Source: an uncultured Myxococcales bacterium
GTDB lineage: Bacteria > Myxococcota_A > UBA9042 > CAIXZC01
Direction: 5' to 3'
Length of the DNA: 64,000 nucleotides
Assembly: GCA_903895725.1 (NCBI GenBank)
Contig: CAITUV010000002.1
Span: 42,582 to 106,581, forward strand
Shown here piece after piece: positions 25,053 to 33,761 of this stretch (position 1 is its first letter; each line of letters opens with the position of its first letter). Below the pieces are notes generated by a model, which had not been told where the DNA came from, did not search any database, and saw only the letters and a list, made by a program, of their open reading frames with translations. The translations under genes and the position numbers were made by a program.

Positions 25053-26603
25053 ATGCCAATCATGGGAGCCGCCTCCTTGGTGCACTTGCTGCACACCACA
25101 GCTCAGCTTCCCGGCCACGCCCGCTTCGTCCGGGCCATGGAGGACGTGGAGTCTGTGCAGCGCCAGGTGCTCGGGGAGCTGCTGGCTGCCTCGGAGCGGA
25201 CGGAATTCGGCAGCGGCCATGGTCTGAGCCGCTCTTGGTCCGCCGAGGACGTAGCGTCCCGACTGCCGGTCACGACGTGGACAGACTGGGAGGCCTGGGT
25301 AAAGCGGCAGCAGGCGCAGCCGACCGGGCACGTGCTGTGCGCCGGCTGTCGACGCTTCGAGCCGACGAGCGGCTCCACGGCTCAGCGCAAGTGGATCCCC
25401 TACCCTGCGGCACAGCTGGCTCAGTTCGACCGGGCCTCGTCTCCGTGGCTGTATGACCTGGCCCGCCTGCACCCGGGTATTCTGCGTGGGCGGCATTACT
25501 GGTCGTTGTCGTGGCTCCCGGATGAGCTTCGCAATACCGGGACCGGAGCCCGTCAGGCCGGGGACGACCTTCAGCTCCTGCCCTGGTGGAAGCGCCGTCT
25601 GCTTTCGGCGGTCATGGCGGTCACGCAGGACGTGGCGCGACTGTCCTCGGTCGACGACACGATGTTCGAGACGGTCGTCCGACTTGCTTCGGCATCCGAC
25701 CTGTCCGTGATCTCGGTGTGGAGCCCGACGTTCGGCATCGAGGTGCTGCGCAGGCTCGCTCGGGAGCGGGAGCGTGTGGCCGAGCGACTGTCCAGAGGCG
25801 GGCTGCCCGTGCGTGCGGGGCTTCTTCGCTCCTGGGACGGCACGCTCGATGCCTCCTTCTTTCGGGAGCTCTGGCCCGACCTGTCGCTGGTCAGTGCCTG
25901 GGACACGGGCAGCTCGGCGGGCTGGGCGCGCTCGCTGGCCGCCCTGCTTCCTCAAGCAGCCTTTCAGGGCAAGGGGGTGTGGGCCACGGAGGGGGTCGTG
26001 ACGATTCCGTTCCGGGGGCGATATCCGCTGGCGGTCAGGAGCCACTTCTACGAGTTCCGCTGCCTGTCGTCGGGGCGTTTCCTGCCGGCATGGCGGCTCG
26101 AGCTGGGCATGGAGGTTCAGCCCATACTCAGCACGGGCAGCGGTTTCTGGCGCTATGCGCTGGAAGACCGACTCGAGGTCACCGACTTCCTTGGCCCGAC
26201 CCCGTGTCTCCGATTCGTGTCCCGCCTTTCCGGCACGGATCTCGTGGGGGAGAAGCTCGATGCCGGGATCGTCTCCCGGATCCTTGAAGACGTTCAGAGG
26301 GAGATCCCGATCCAGTGCGTGTCTCTCCTGGCCCGCCCGGGTGCGGGGGACGGCACCGGGCTTCCCCACTATGTCCTGCTGGCCGGGGGAAAACCGGAGC
26401 TGACCCTGGCCGCGGCAGAGGCGGTGGAGCGGCACCTTGCGGCCGTCCACCACTACGGGCTTGCCCGGCAGCTGCACCAATTGGGCCCCGCCTCAGCGCT
26501 GGTCCTCGAGGATCCCCTGCCTGAGTACTTCCGGCGAACAGGCGGCGACGCGGCCAGCGGCAGCCGAAAGATTGAGCCCGTCGTGCGCTGGAAGGAGCCG
26601 TAG
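25053..26603 (+). CDS. GH3-family acyl-adenylate/amide synthetase
   Basis: A 516-aa protein of the GH3 (plant auxin-responsive, JAR1-like) family of the adenylate-forming superfamily. The ATP-binding loop reads FEPTSGSTAQRKWIPY (residues about 102-117). SVISVWSPTF, an AWDTGSSAGWA segment and GVWATEGVVTIPF follow at the positions of the GH3 active-site motifs. Members activate a carboxylic acid as its adenylate and transfer it to an amine. Beside two GNAT-like and three radical SAM modules, this suggests N-acylation or conjugation of a small-molecule or lipid intermediate (inference). The start may be 25053 or the in-frame ATG at 25062; neither has a strong ribosome site. Confidence 0.86.
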   Translation: MPIMGAASLVHLLHTTAQLPGHARFVRAMEDVESVQRQVLGELLAASERTEFGSGHGLSRSWSAEDVASRLPVTTWTDWEAWVKRQQAQPTGHVLCAGCRRFEPTSGSTAQRKWIPYPAAQLAQFDRASSPWLYDLARLHPGILRGRHYWSLSWLPDELRNTGTGARQAGDDLQLLPWWKRRLLSAVMAVTQDVARLSSVDDTMFETVVRLASASDLSVISVWSPTFGIEVLRRLARERERVAERLSRGGLPVRAGLLRSWDGTLDASFFRELWPDLSLVSAWDTGSSAGWARSLAALLPQAAFQGKGVWATEGVVTIPFRGRYPLAVRSHFYEFRCLSSGRFLPAWRLELGMEVQPILSTGSGFWRYALEDRLEVTDFLGPTPCLRFVSRLSGTDLVGEKLDAGIVSRILEDVQREIPIQCVSLLARPGAGDGTGLPHYVLLAGGKPELTLAAAEAVERHLAAVHHYGLARQLHQLGPASALVLEDPLPEYFRRTGGDAASGSRKIEPVVRWKEP

Positions 26604-26610
26604 TGACGGT

Positions 26611-28782
26611 CTAGCGCCCCCCGGCCTTCTCCTGGCGCCACTGCTGGGCCTTCAGGACGAACGACGGGAGCTCGACCATGTCGATGGCCGCTTCGATGAG
26701 CTCGAACGCCATGTCCCAATCGCACCGGAAACGGTGGAGGTCTGCCTGCTTGACGAGGAACTCGGCCGCGCGGCGAACCCGCTGTTCTCCCTGGAGCTCG
26801 AGGCGGTACGTTCTCCGCTGACGCTTGTCCTTCAAAAACGCGTGGGACTCCGTGGCCAGGGCCACAATCTTTCCACACAGGTCCGCTGCCTGCTCGGAGT
26901 TCGCAGCCAGAGCCCCTTCCGGGCCGTACTTCTTCAGGATGCGCTGGAGGGCCTTCTCGTACTTCGCAGGATGCGCTCCCCAGTGCACGTCGAGGCGGGC
27001 AAAATGATCCTGCCCTCCCAGCATGCGCCATTCCTTGTCGAGGATCTCCTCCACGGTCTCGCCGCCGGCGACAGCAACCGGCTCATCCCTCCAATCGAGC
27101 AGAGCAAAGTGGTGGAGCATCGTCACCCACCGAGCGGTTCCGTGCCGGGTCAGGAGGCAGAGCCCGAAGGACTCGTGGAGTCGGTTGGGGCCGTTGAACA
27201 CGTACTTGACAGCGTGCTTCTCCTTCTCGTTGGGATTCAGGATCTCGATCGGAATGAGCTCGTTGGTCTTCATGACCCCGTACTTGAAGCGGTACTGCTC
27301 GAGCAGGGGGTCGAGATCCATGGCGTACTTGTTGGAGAGCACGCGCCGGACGACGTTGGTCAGTGCGCCGATCAAATGCAGCCGGACCGGATCGAACTTC
27401 CGTCCGAAACGGGGCCTGGGATGGAATCGATATCTGGCAGTCTCTTCCTTGGGGGGCACAAGCAGTGCGAGAAGCAGGTCTTCCTTGACCTTCTTCAGCT
27501 CGCGGCCCATGACGTCCAGCCCGACGGCCCGATTCTCGTACAGGGTGAGGGCGAGCGGCTTCTCGTGAGCGAGGGCATCGGCAGCGGCTTTCCGAATGGG
27601 TTCTTCCTCGGCCAGCCGGTTGCTCACCAGGTGCTTGGCGAAGTACTCGTCGAAGGAGGCCCCGTAGGGTTCCACTCCGAGCAGCGTGCCCGACTTGATG
27701 AAGATGCGGCCGGACTTGCCGCCGAGGTCAAGCTCCAGCTCGCCCGAGAGCTCGTTTGCGGCCAGCCCGGCGAGAATGCGATAGAGAGTGGCCCCGTCGC
27801 CGGCCGGGAACCCCTGGCCTCGAGCGGGGAACTGGGACATAAGCGACTCGGACGAGAGCCCGGCCCTGGCCTGCCCGAAAATAGCGTCGGGAGCGGCCTT
27901 GGGGCCTTCGTGCGGGGAAGCGGCCTTGGGGCCTTCGGGTGAGGGAGCGGCCCGTTGGGCGACGGCCGGACGTTCCCCGGCGGGTCGAACGGCTTCCTGG
28001 GCAACCTGCTCCAGCTTCGGTGCCGGCGCATCCTCCGGAACCTCGGGCAGCTCGACGGAATCCTCGCGGGCGCCAGCTCCCCAGGCGTCGAGCCGCTCGG
28101 CCGTCGATTCCGACTGGTCTGCGGAGCGTGCCGGCGGGATTTCCCAAGTCCCATCGTCCTCCGACCGGGCCGTCCCGCCCTGTGCGGAAGCCGGAGCACG
28201 CGAGGGAATGGCGTCGGGCACGGTGACTTTCAGCGACACTGCGGCAGAAGGAAGAGGCCTCGGTGTTGCCGCGGCAGCAGGTCGAGCAGGTACGGCCCCG
28301 GCGACATCCTCCATGCCAGCATTCTCGGCTCCCGCTGCTGCAAGCACCGGGAGGGGCGTGGCATCGGGATCCGTGGGCATATCCACGAATCCGGGGTCTG
28401 TCCCTCCCCCGTCGGAAACCGGGCGCTCCGAGTCTCGTGCTCCCCCCTGCTTGGGAGCGAACTCAGCGGCAAGCTCCGGCCGTGCCATGAGCTGCTGAAG
28501 GAGTCTTCTTGCCTTGGCCCCCTCTTCCGCTGAGGCCGCCCGCACCCGCATGGCGACGAACTGCCCGCGCCAGTAGTGCGGCTCGGCCACCGCAGCGACC
28601 TCGATCTTCTCCGCATCGAAGCAGACGGAAATGGTCACCGCCTGGCGAATGCGGAGCTGGACCTTGGGCGCCGCCATGAGCCACTGCTCCGACGTGATGG
28701 CAACCAACGCCTCAACGTAGTTGGCCAGCGTGAAGAAATGCAGCCTCTTGTCCTCGTCCAGGACCGGAAAATTCTGGCTCAT
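26611..28782 (-). CDS. DUF4388 (PATAN-type) protein with C-terminal J-like/helical region
   Basis: A 723-aa cytosolic protein. Residues 1-100 form a small PilZ/beta-barrel-like domain. Residues 100-320 are a Pro/Ala/Glu-rich disordered linker with repeats. A DUF4388 domain follows (TLYRILAGLAANELSGELEL onward). The C-terminus looks like a divergent J domain (DHFARLDVHWGAHPAKYEKA) without the HPD tripeptide, then TPR-like helices. Such architectures are common in delta-proteobacterial signalling and gliding proteins. The ATG at 28782 follows GAAGGG, with a good promoter just upstream. It converges on the GH3 gene with 7 bases between. Specific role unknown. Confidence 0.8.
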   Translation of the reverse strand: MSQNFPVLDEDKRLHFFTLANYVEALVAITSEQWLMAAPKVQLRIRQAVTISVCFDAEKIEVAAVAEPHYWRGQFVAMRVRAASAEEGAKARRLLQQLMARPELAAEFAPKQGGARDSERPVSDGGGTDPGFVDMPTDPDATPLPVLAAAGAENAGMEDVAGAVPARPAAAATPRPLPSAAVSLKVTVPDAIPSRAPASAQGGTARSEDDGTWEIPPARSADQSESTAERLDAWGAGAREDSVELPEVPEDAPAPKLEQVAQEAVRPAGERPAVAQRAAPSPEGPKAASPHEGPKAAPDAIFGQARAGLSSESLMSQFPARGQGFPAGDGATLYRILAGLAANELSGELELDLGGKSGRIFIKSGTLLGVEPYGASFDEYFAKHLVSNRLAEEEPIRKAAADALAHEKPLALTLYENRAVGLDVMGRELKKVKEDLLLALLVPPKEETARYRFHPRPRFGRKFDPVRLHLIGALTNVVRRVLSNKYAMDLDPLLEQYRFKYGVMKTNELIPIEILNPNEKEKHAVKYVFNGPNRLHESFGLCLLTRHGTARWVTMLHHFALLDWRDEPVAVAGGETVEEILDKEWRMLGGQDHFARLDVHWGAHPAKYEKALQRILKKYGPEGALAANSEQAADLCGKIVALATESHAFLKDKRQRRTYRLELQGEQRVRRAAEFLVKQADLHRFRCDWDMAFELIEAAIDMVELPSFVLKAQQWRQEKAGGR

Positions 28783-28811
28783 TGTGAGTACCCTTCGGAA
28801 CGACCAGACCG

Positions 28812-28841
28812 AGTATACCGACAGCCCTCCGTCGAAATCAA
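28812..28841 (-). promoter_or_regulatory. Sigma-70 promoter of the DUF4388 gene
   Basis: Minus strand TTGATT (28841-28836), 18 bp, TATACT (28817-28812), ending 30 bases upstream of the ATG at 28782. Confidence 0.6.
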
Positions 28842-28857
28842 CCGAATTCGGCGGCGG

Positions 28858-29976
28858 TCAGCGGTCCACCGGCACCAGGACATACGCACGCTCCCCCAGG
28901 CCGATGGATTCGCCGTGTCGGAGAGTAGCCGTGCCATCGATGTCGTGCACCGCCCGGAAGCGATCCCCCGAGAGCGGGACCGGGAATCGGTCTGCGTACC
29001 CCTCGAACCTGTTGACGAGGTCGAGCGAGGCCTGGTCGATTGCCACCGGATCGTCGCTGGCGAGATACCCGATGTCGGGGACGATGGGGGCATCGGACCA
29101 GTCGCAGCAGTCGCAGTCCGGGGTGATGGAAGTCAGGAAGTTGAGGTACACCACCTTGCCCCGCTTCCCGGCCACCGCAGCAGCGGCGTATTCGGCCGTC
29201 TTCTGCATGGTCGAGTCGAAGTCGTTGCCCCAGTGAATCGGGATGGCATGCTCGGGGCAGACGATGATGCACTCGCCGCAACCGGAGCACACCTTGGGGT
29301 CGATGACTGCGACCGCCCGCTTCCCCAGGTTGCCGGCAAGGTGTATCGCCCCGAACTTGCAGTGGCTCACGCACGTGCCGCACGCGGTACATTTGCTCCC
29401 TTTGACCCGCGGCCTCACGTCCGAGTGCAGGAACTGCTTGGCGGCGGATGCTGCAGCTCCCATGCCGAGGTTCTTCACGGCACCACCGAATCCAAACACC
29501 ATGTGCCCCTTGACGTGGGAAACCACGACCATGCCGTCGGAATCGGCCACTGCGGCGGCGATGCGGGCATTCCGGATGTGGTTTCCGTTGGGGACATCCA
29601 CGGTCCTGTAGTCGGTCCCCCGAAGGCCATCGGCGATGACGACGGGAGCCCCGAGCGTCGACAGCGAGAACCCGTTGTCCGCCGCGGCAAGGAGGTTGTC
29701 CACCGCATTGTGCCGCCGTCCCCGGTAGAGCGTGTTGGTATCCGTCACGAAAGGCTTCGCACCGGTGGCAGATACAGCCTCGACCACGTGCCGCAGGAAG
29801 AACGACGGGATGAAGTCCGCATTCCCCGGCTCCCCCCAATGGGTCTTGACCGCCACGAGGTCTCCGTCGCCGAACCGGTCTGCAAGCCCGACCCGCTCCA
29901 GCAGCATCGAGATCCGCTTGAACTTGTTGCACTCCGATGTACCCCTGGCCGAGGCGAAGTAGACGGTGGCAGGCAT
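28858..29976 (-). CDS. DUF362 iron-sulfur protein
   Basis: A 372-aa protein of the DUF362 family. An N-terminal alpha/beta domain (VAVKTHWGEPGN, FVTDTNTLYRG, VVVSHVKGHMVFGFGGAVKN) precedes two ferredoxin-type [4Fe-4S] motifs, CTACGTCVSHCKFGAI and CSGCGECIIVCPEHAI. A later CDCCDW cluster may bind metal. Function within the family is not established; redox or metal-linked roles are suspected. The ATG at 29976 is 6 bases after GGAGG; a GTG three bases earlier is too close to it. It follows the giant Cys-repeat lipoprotein gene with a 23-base gap and may share its transcript. Confidence 0.88.
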   Translation of the reverse strand: MPATVYFASARGTSECNKFKRISMLLERVGLADRFGDGDLVAVKTHWGEPGNADFIPSFFLRHVVEAVSATGAKPFVTDTNTLYRGRRHNAVDNLLAAADNGFSLSTLGAPVVIADGLRGTDYRTVDVPNGNHIRNARIAAAVADSDGMVVVSHVKGHMVFGFGGAVKNLGMGAAASAAKQFLHSDVRPRVKGSKCTACGTCVSHCKFGAIHLAGNLGKRAVAVIDPKVCSGCGECIIVCPEHAIPIHWGNDFDSTMQKTAEYAAAAVAGKRGKVVYLNFLTSITPDCDCCDWSDAPIVPDIGYLASDDPVAIDQASLDLVNRFEGYADRFPVPLSGDRFRAVHDIDGTATLRHGESIGLGERAYVLVPVDR

Positions 29977-29999
29977 CACAAACCTCCGGGTCCGGAGCC

Positions 30000-32600
30000 C
30001 TACTCTACCTCGCAGGCGTCACCAGTGCCATCGAGATCGGCATCCCCCTGGCCCGGGTTGAAGATCTTGGCGCAGTTGTCCTGGAGCGTCGGCACTCCGT
30101 CCCCGTCGCCATCCTCCACCGAATCGCATGGCCCGCAGTCGAGGCAATTGCAGGGATTCTCCCCGAATCCGCACTCCCCGTCCCCGCACGCGGTGCACAG
30201 CCAGGCGTCGGCGAGAATCTCGATGCACTGGTGGCAGCAGGAGTCAGGCGCACAGGGGAAATAGTCGGCCGCTTTGAGCGGTGCGGGGATGAGGTCCGCA
30301 CAGCACTTGAACGTCGGGTCCGGATCGGCAAAGACGTCCCCTTCGCCCCAGCAGGCGCCTTCCGGCACACACGAGAGCAAAGGCCCGCAGACCTGGCCCG
30401 GCAGGCAGGTACCGCAGGTGCCCCCGCAGCCATCGGCCCCGCAGGCCTTGCCAACGCACGACTTGGTGCAGCCGCACTGCCCGTCGGAGCAGGTCCAGTT
30501 GGGCGTCGGCCCGCAGACCGTGCCGTCCATGGCCGGTGCGTGGAGGCACTGTCCGGTGGCCGGATCGCACGAGTCGGAGGAGCAGAAGACCCCGTCGTCG
30601 CAGCTCTTGGGGACGTGCTTGCACTGGCCCGCCCCGGGCTGTTCGCTGTCGAGCGTGCACAGGTTCCCGTCATCGCAGCTCTTCTGGACGTGCTTGCACA
30701 ACCCGCTGACAGGTTCGCACGAATCATCGGTTCCCGGATTCCCATCATTGCAGTCCCGGGGAGCGAAGATGCACTCCCCGCTCTTCGGGTCGCAGGAGTC
30801 GAGCGTGCAGCCGTCCTGGTCGTCACAGAAAACCGGCCAGAACTCCATTTGCCCCGTCATCGGATTGCACACGTCGATGGTGCACAAGTCGCCGTCCCCC
30901 GTCGGACCGGGGATGTAGATGCACCCCCCGGACTCGGCATCGAACAGCACCGTCCCCGTGTCGCACAAGTCGCTCGTCGAGTAACAGTCGCAATCACCGT
31001 CCTGGAGGTCGAAGACGCATTGGCCGGTTTGCGGGTTGCAGCAGTCGAGCGTCTTGGAGCTGCCGTCGTCGCACACTTTCTGAATGTTGGCGCAGGCACC
31101 GGTCGACTTGACGCAGAAGTCTGTGGTGCAGGCGTTGGCGTCGTCGCAGAAGACGGGGGTGTTGAGGCAGTCGCCGGTCTCAGCGATGCAGGAATCCTCG
31201 GTGCACTTGTCGCCGTCATCGCAGCTCCTGGGTCCCCACGTGCACAGTCCGGTGACCGGGTCGAGCTCGTCCACGGTACAGGGATTCCCGTCGTAGCAGG
31301 CAATTGGAAGATGCAGGCAGATGCCGGTGAGCGGGTCGCAGGAGTCCTGGGTGCTCGGGTCTTCGTCATCGCAGGGCACGGGCTCGTGCTTGCACTCGTT
31401 GGTCAGAGGGTCGCACTGGTCCACCGTGCAGGGGAAGCCGTCATCGCAGTCCTGGACCACGGTGACGCAACCAAGGATTGGATCCGCTGTGGTCGTAGTG
31501 CATGGGCCCTCGTCTGCGCAGGAAAGGTCGAGATGGGTACAAGCGCCGGAAACCGGATCGCAGATGTCCTCGGTCATGGCGTTGCCGTCGTCGCAGGCAT
31601 TCTGTTGAGCGCAGGCCAACGTGACCGGGTCACACAGGTCCACCGTGCATGGGTAGCCGTCGTCGCACACTGGCTCGTTGAGGCAACCGCTGGTCGGGTC
31701 ACACGAGTCGTCGGTGCACGGGTCGGAATCGTCGCACTGGACCGGGACGTGGTTGCACTCGCCGGTCGGCTCCAGGCACGAATCATCGGTGCAGGCGTCG
31801 CCGTCGGCACAATCGACGGGCTCGTGGGTACACTGGCCCGTCGCGGGCTCGTACCCGTCCTGGGTGCACGGGCTGCCGTCAGCACAAAGGTCCGCACACC
31901 CCTCGTCCAGCTCTCCGTCGCAGTCGTTGTCCAGCCCGTCACAGGTCTCGTCCTGGGGGATGCAACAGTCAGGAATGGGTTCGTGCATGCAGTCGCCGGC
32001 GTGGCAGGTGTCGACGGTGCAAGGATCATCGTCCACGCACTGGACGCTGTCCGTGCAGTCGGGGGGACACGCCGGGATCGACTCGTGGACGCAATCCCCC
32101 GCCACGCACGAGTCAGCGGTGCAACCGTCACCGTCGTCGCAATCCATCTCCGTGCACGGGTCCTTCGGCGTCTCCGGCTGCGCGGCTTCATCGCCGGTGG
32201 AGACTTCCGCAAAAGCGTCCGTGTCTACCTGGAGTTCGGCATTGTCGCGTCCGTCATCCCCCCCTGGGGTGTCCGCTACGTCAGCGGGTTCTCCGTCGAG
32301 GTCTCCCAACCCTGCGCCCGCATCGACATCGCCGCTCCCAGTGCCGACGTCCCGGTCGGCGCCGGCTCGGTCCACGCCGGCGGAGTCCATGGAATCGGCA
32401 TGCAGAGAGTCGGCGTCTGCCCCTTCGTTCGAGACGGACGAAGCCCCGCAAGCCGCGAGGCTCGCCATCACTACCATGAACAGGACTGCCAGGAAGGGGG
32501 CAGCCGGACTCGTGCCGTACTTCCCCGGTCCCTGCCAGGTCTGCGGCCCCGATCCGCTCCGACTTGGCCGCCCGTTCCACCGTGAGGCTCCAATCTTCAT
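30000..32600 (-). CDS. Giant cysteine-repeat lipoprotein with MopE-like and TSP3 motifs
   Basis: An 866-aa surface lipoprotein (lipobox LAAC, Cys51, after a long n-region). A D/A/G-rich spacer precedes roughly 20 repeats of the form CDDGDPCTxDSCDPxTGxC. Among them is the putative metal-binding motif TCDGLDNDCDGELDEGC. A segment CGADGCGGTCGTC matches motifs in two other lipoproteins of this window. A thrombospondin type-3 Ca-binding repeat (DGDGVPTLQDNC...DADLDGTGDAC) ends the protein. Repeats of this kind are widespread in secreted Myxococcota-like proteins; their role is unknown. All cysteines should be disulfide-bonded. The ATG at 32600 has GGAAGG upstream. Confidence 0.87.
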   Translation of the reverse strand: MKIGASRWNGRPSRSGSGPQTWQGPGKYGTSPAAPFLAVLFMVVMASLAACGASSVSNEGADADSLHADSMDSAGVDRAGADRDVGTGSGDVDAGAGLGDLDGEPADVADTPGGDDGRDNAELQVDTDAFAEVSTGDEAAQPETPKDPCTEMDCDDGDGCTADSCVAGDCVHESIPACPPDCTDSVQCVDDDPCTVDTCHAGDCMHEPIPDCCIPQDETCDGLDNDCDGELDEGCADLCADGSPCTQDGYEPATGQCTHEPVDCADGDACTDDSCLEPTGECNHVPVQCDDSDPCTDDSCDPTSGCLNEPVCDDGYPCTVDLCDPVTLACAQQNACDDGNAMTEDICDPVSGACTHLDLSCADEGPCTTTTADPILGCVTVVQDCDDGFPCTVDQCDPLTNECKHEPVPCDDEDPSTQDSCDPLTGICLHLPIACYDGNPCTVDELDPVTGLCTWGPRSCDDGDKCTEDSCIAETGDCLNTPVFCDDANACTTDFCVKSTGACANIQKVCDDGSSKTLDCCNPQTGQCVFDLQDGDCDCYSTSDLCDTGTVLFDAESGGCIYIPGPTGDGDLCTIDVCNPMTGQMEFWPVFCDDQDGCTLDSCDPKSGECIFAPRDCNDGNPGTDDSCEPVSGLCKHVQKSCDDGNLCTLDSEQPGAGQCKHVPKSCDDGVFCSSDSCDPATGQCLHAPAMDGTVCGPTPNWTCSDGQCGCTKSCVGKACGADGCGGTCGTCLPGQVCGPLLSCVPEGACWGEGDVFADPDPTFKCCADLIPAPLKAADYFPCAPDSCCHQCIEILADAWLCTACGDGECGFGENPCNCLDCGPCDSVEDGDGDGVPTLQDNCAKIFNPGQGDADLDGTGDACEVE

Positions 32601-32655
32601 CACGGCCTTCCCCACTGCGCCACGTCCTGGCCTAACCACCTCAGATCTTTCCCCC

Positions 32656-32692
32656 CAGCCCCGAGCCCCCAGCCCCGAGCCCCCAGCCCCGC
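32656..32692. repeat. 14-bp C-rich tandem repeat
   Basis: About two and a half copies of AGCCCCGAGCCCCC fill the gap between the L,D-transpeptidase stop and the upstream region of the Cys-repeat lipoprotein gene. On the transcribed strand it is G-rich (GGGGGCTCGGGGCT). Confidence 0.75.
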
Positions 32693-33562
32693 CTACTCCA
32701 CCACGTACATCCCCTTCTCGTCCACGCGCACCTTGAGGCGGCGCTTCTGGGCCGCAAACAACTTGAGTCCCTGGTTCAGGTTGGTCCAGAACTCCTTGAG
32801 CTCGACGCTCGCCTCGCCGGCGATGAGCGTGTCCATGTCGCGGGTGGGAAAGAGGTAGACGGCAACCCGTTTCTGCCGGTCGTCCATCGCCTTGGCCATG
32901 ATCCACAGCTCCTGGATGCGCTCGTCGGTCATGGCCAGACAGCCGATGGAAACGCAGTTGCCGTGGATCATGATGTCCCCGCCCAGACTTCCCTTCTTGC
33001 CGAGCTTGCGGTCGCTTGCGTTCGGGTAGTTCACCCGCATCGAAAGGTAGAAGAGGCTGTGGCTGTTGTAGTAGTCAAGCTCGTAGAAGCCCTCGGGTAC
33101 CTGGTAGTCCCCTTCCCTCCGCTTCGGTCCGAGACCACCCGAGGCATAGCAGACCTTGTAGGTGGCGATGTGCTCGAGCTTCCCGCCCGCCTTGGCCGCT
33201 GCCCAGACCTCGACATCCCGCTCCTTCTTGTAGCCGACGAGCACGAGGTCGCCGGGAGGGAACGCAACGCCGGCATCGGAGAACAGCTTCTGCACTTCGG
33301 TATCCTTGGCCGTGTGAGCGGCCGCGACACGGGCCTTGGACGAGTCGCCCCCGTCGTAGGACCAGTCGGTGAATTCCCGGACGGGCACCGACCTTGCAGC
33401 GGTGCTGCCGCCGACTGCGGGCGAAGCACTTCCCGAACCCGGTTTGGCCCCTCCGGTTGCCGGAGCCTGCTGGGCTCGGCACGAGATACCCGGCAGGGCA
33501 ACGGACAGAAGGACCAGGCAGAAGAGAGCCACGCGGGCGGACTGCAGGAACGATGGGCACAT
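32693..33562 (-). CDS. L,D-transpeptidase (YkuD) lipoprotein
   Basis: A 289-aa envelope lipoprotein (lipobox LPGISC, Cys28). After a Ser/Gly/Pro linker, residues about 105-270 form a YkuD domain. Its catalytic signature is IMIHGNCVSIGCLAM: His200, Ser205, Gly207 and nucleophile Cys208. LGPKRREGDYQVPEGFY is the usual substrate-side motif. Such enzymes make 3-3 peptidoglycan crosslinks or attach proteins to peptidoglycan. AAGGAGG precedes the ATG at 33562; the frame's long upstream extension is a shadow of the opposite-strand gene. It is divergent from the Cys-rich lipoprotein gene. Confidence 0.9.
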   Translation of the reverse strand: MCPSFLQSARVALFCLVLLSVALPGISCRAQQAPATGGAKPGSGSASPAVGGSTAARSVPVREFTDWSYDGGDSSKARVAAAHTAKDTEVQKLFSDAGVAFPPGDLVLVGYKKERDVEVWAAAKAGGKLEHIATYKVCYASGGLGPKRREGDYQVPEGFYELDYYNSHSLFYLSMRVNYPNASDRKLGKKGSLGGDIMIHGNCVSIGCLAMTDERIQELWIMAKAMDDRQKRVAVYLFPTRDMDTLIAGEASVELKEFWTNLNQGLKLFAAQKRRLKVRVDEKGMYVVE

Positions 33563-33590
33563 GGAGCTACCTCCTTCAAGGGCCGAATGC

Positions 33591-33619
33591 AGTCTACGCC
33601 GCGCCCCCCGGGCTTTCAA
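33591..33619 (-). promoter_or_regulatory. Sigma-70 promoter of the L,D-transpeptidase gene
   Basis: Minus strand TTGAAA (33619-33614), 17 bp, TAGACT (33596-33591), about 29 bases from the start codon. Confidence 0.6.
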
Positions 33620-33658
33620 GGACGGCCTGGATCGGTGCGGTTCCGGCCAAAAAAACGC

Positions 33659-33687
33659 TTGATTCCCCCCCGCGTGCTCGGTAGACT
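33659..33687 (+). promoter_or_regulatory. Sigma-70 promoter with A-tract for the Cys-rich lipoprotein
   Basis: TTGATT (33659-33664), 17 bp, TAGACT (33682-33687), preceded by a seven-A run that could act as an UP element. The leader is about 70 bases and ends with GGAGGGACGAGG before the ATG. Confidence 0.58.
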
Positions 33688-33761
33688 GTGTCGGCTTTGG
33701 CTGGGGATTCAGTCGTTTAACCATTCGGAAACGGCTTGCTAACTGAAACGGAGGGACGAGG

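Noticed and set aside
29937..32585. 882-codon open frame opposite the Cys-repeat lipoprotein
   Set aside because: It is the antisense of a highly repetitive coding sequence; the real gene has a signal peptide, lipobox and recognisable repeats.
32656..32692. C-rich tandem repeat considered as a terminator
   Set aside because: There is no self-complementary stem followed by a T-run; it is a simple repeat.
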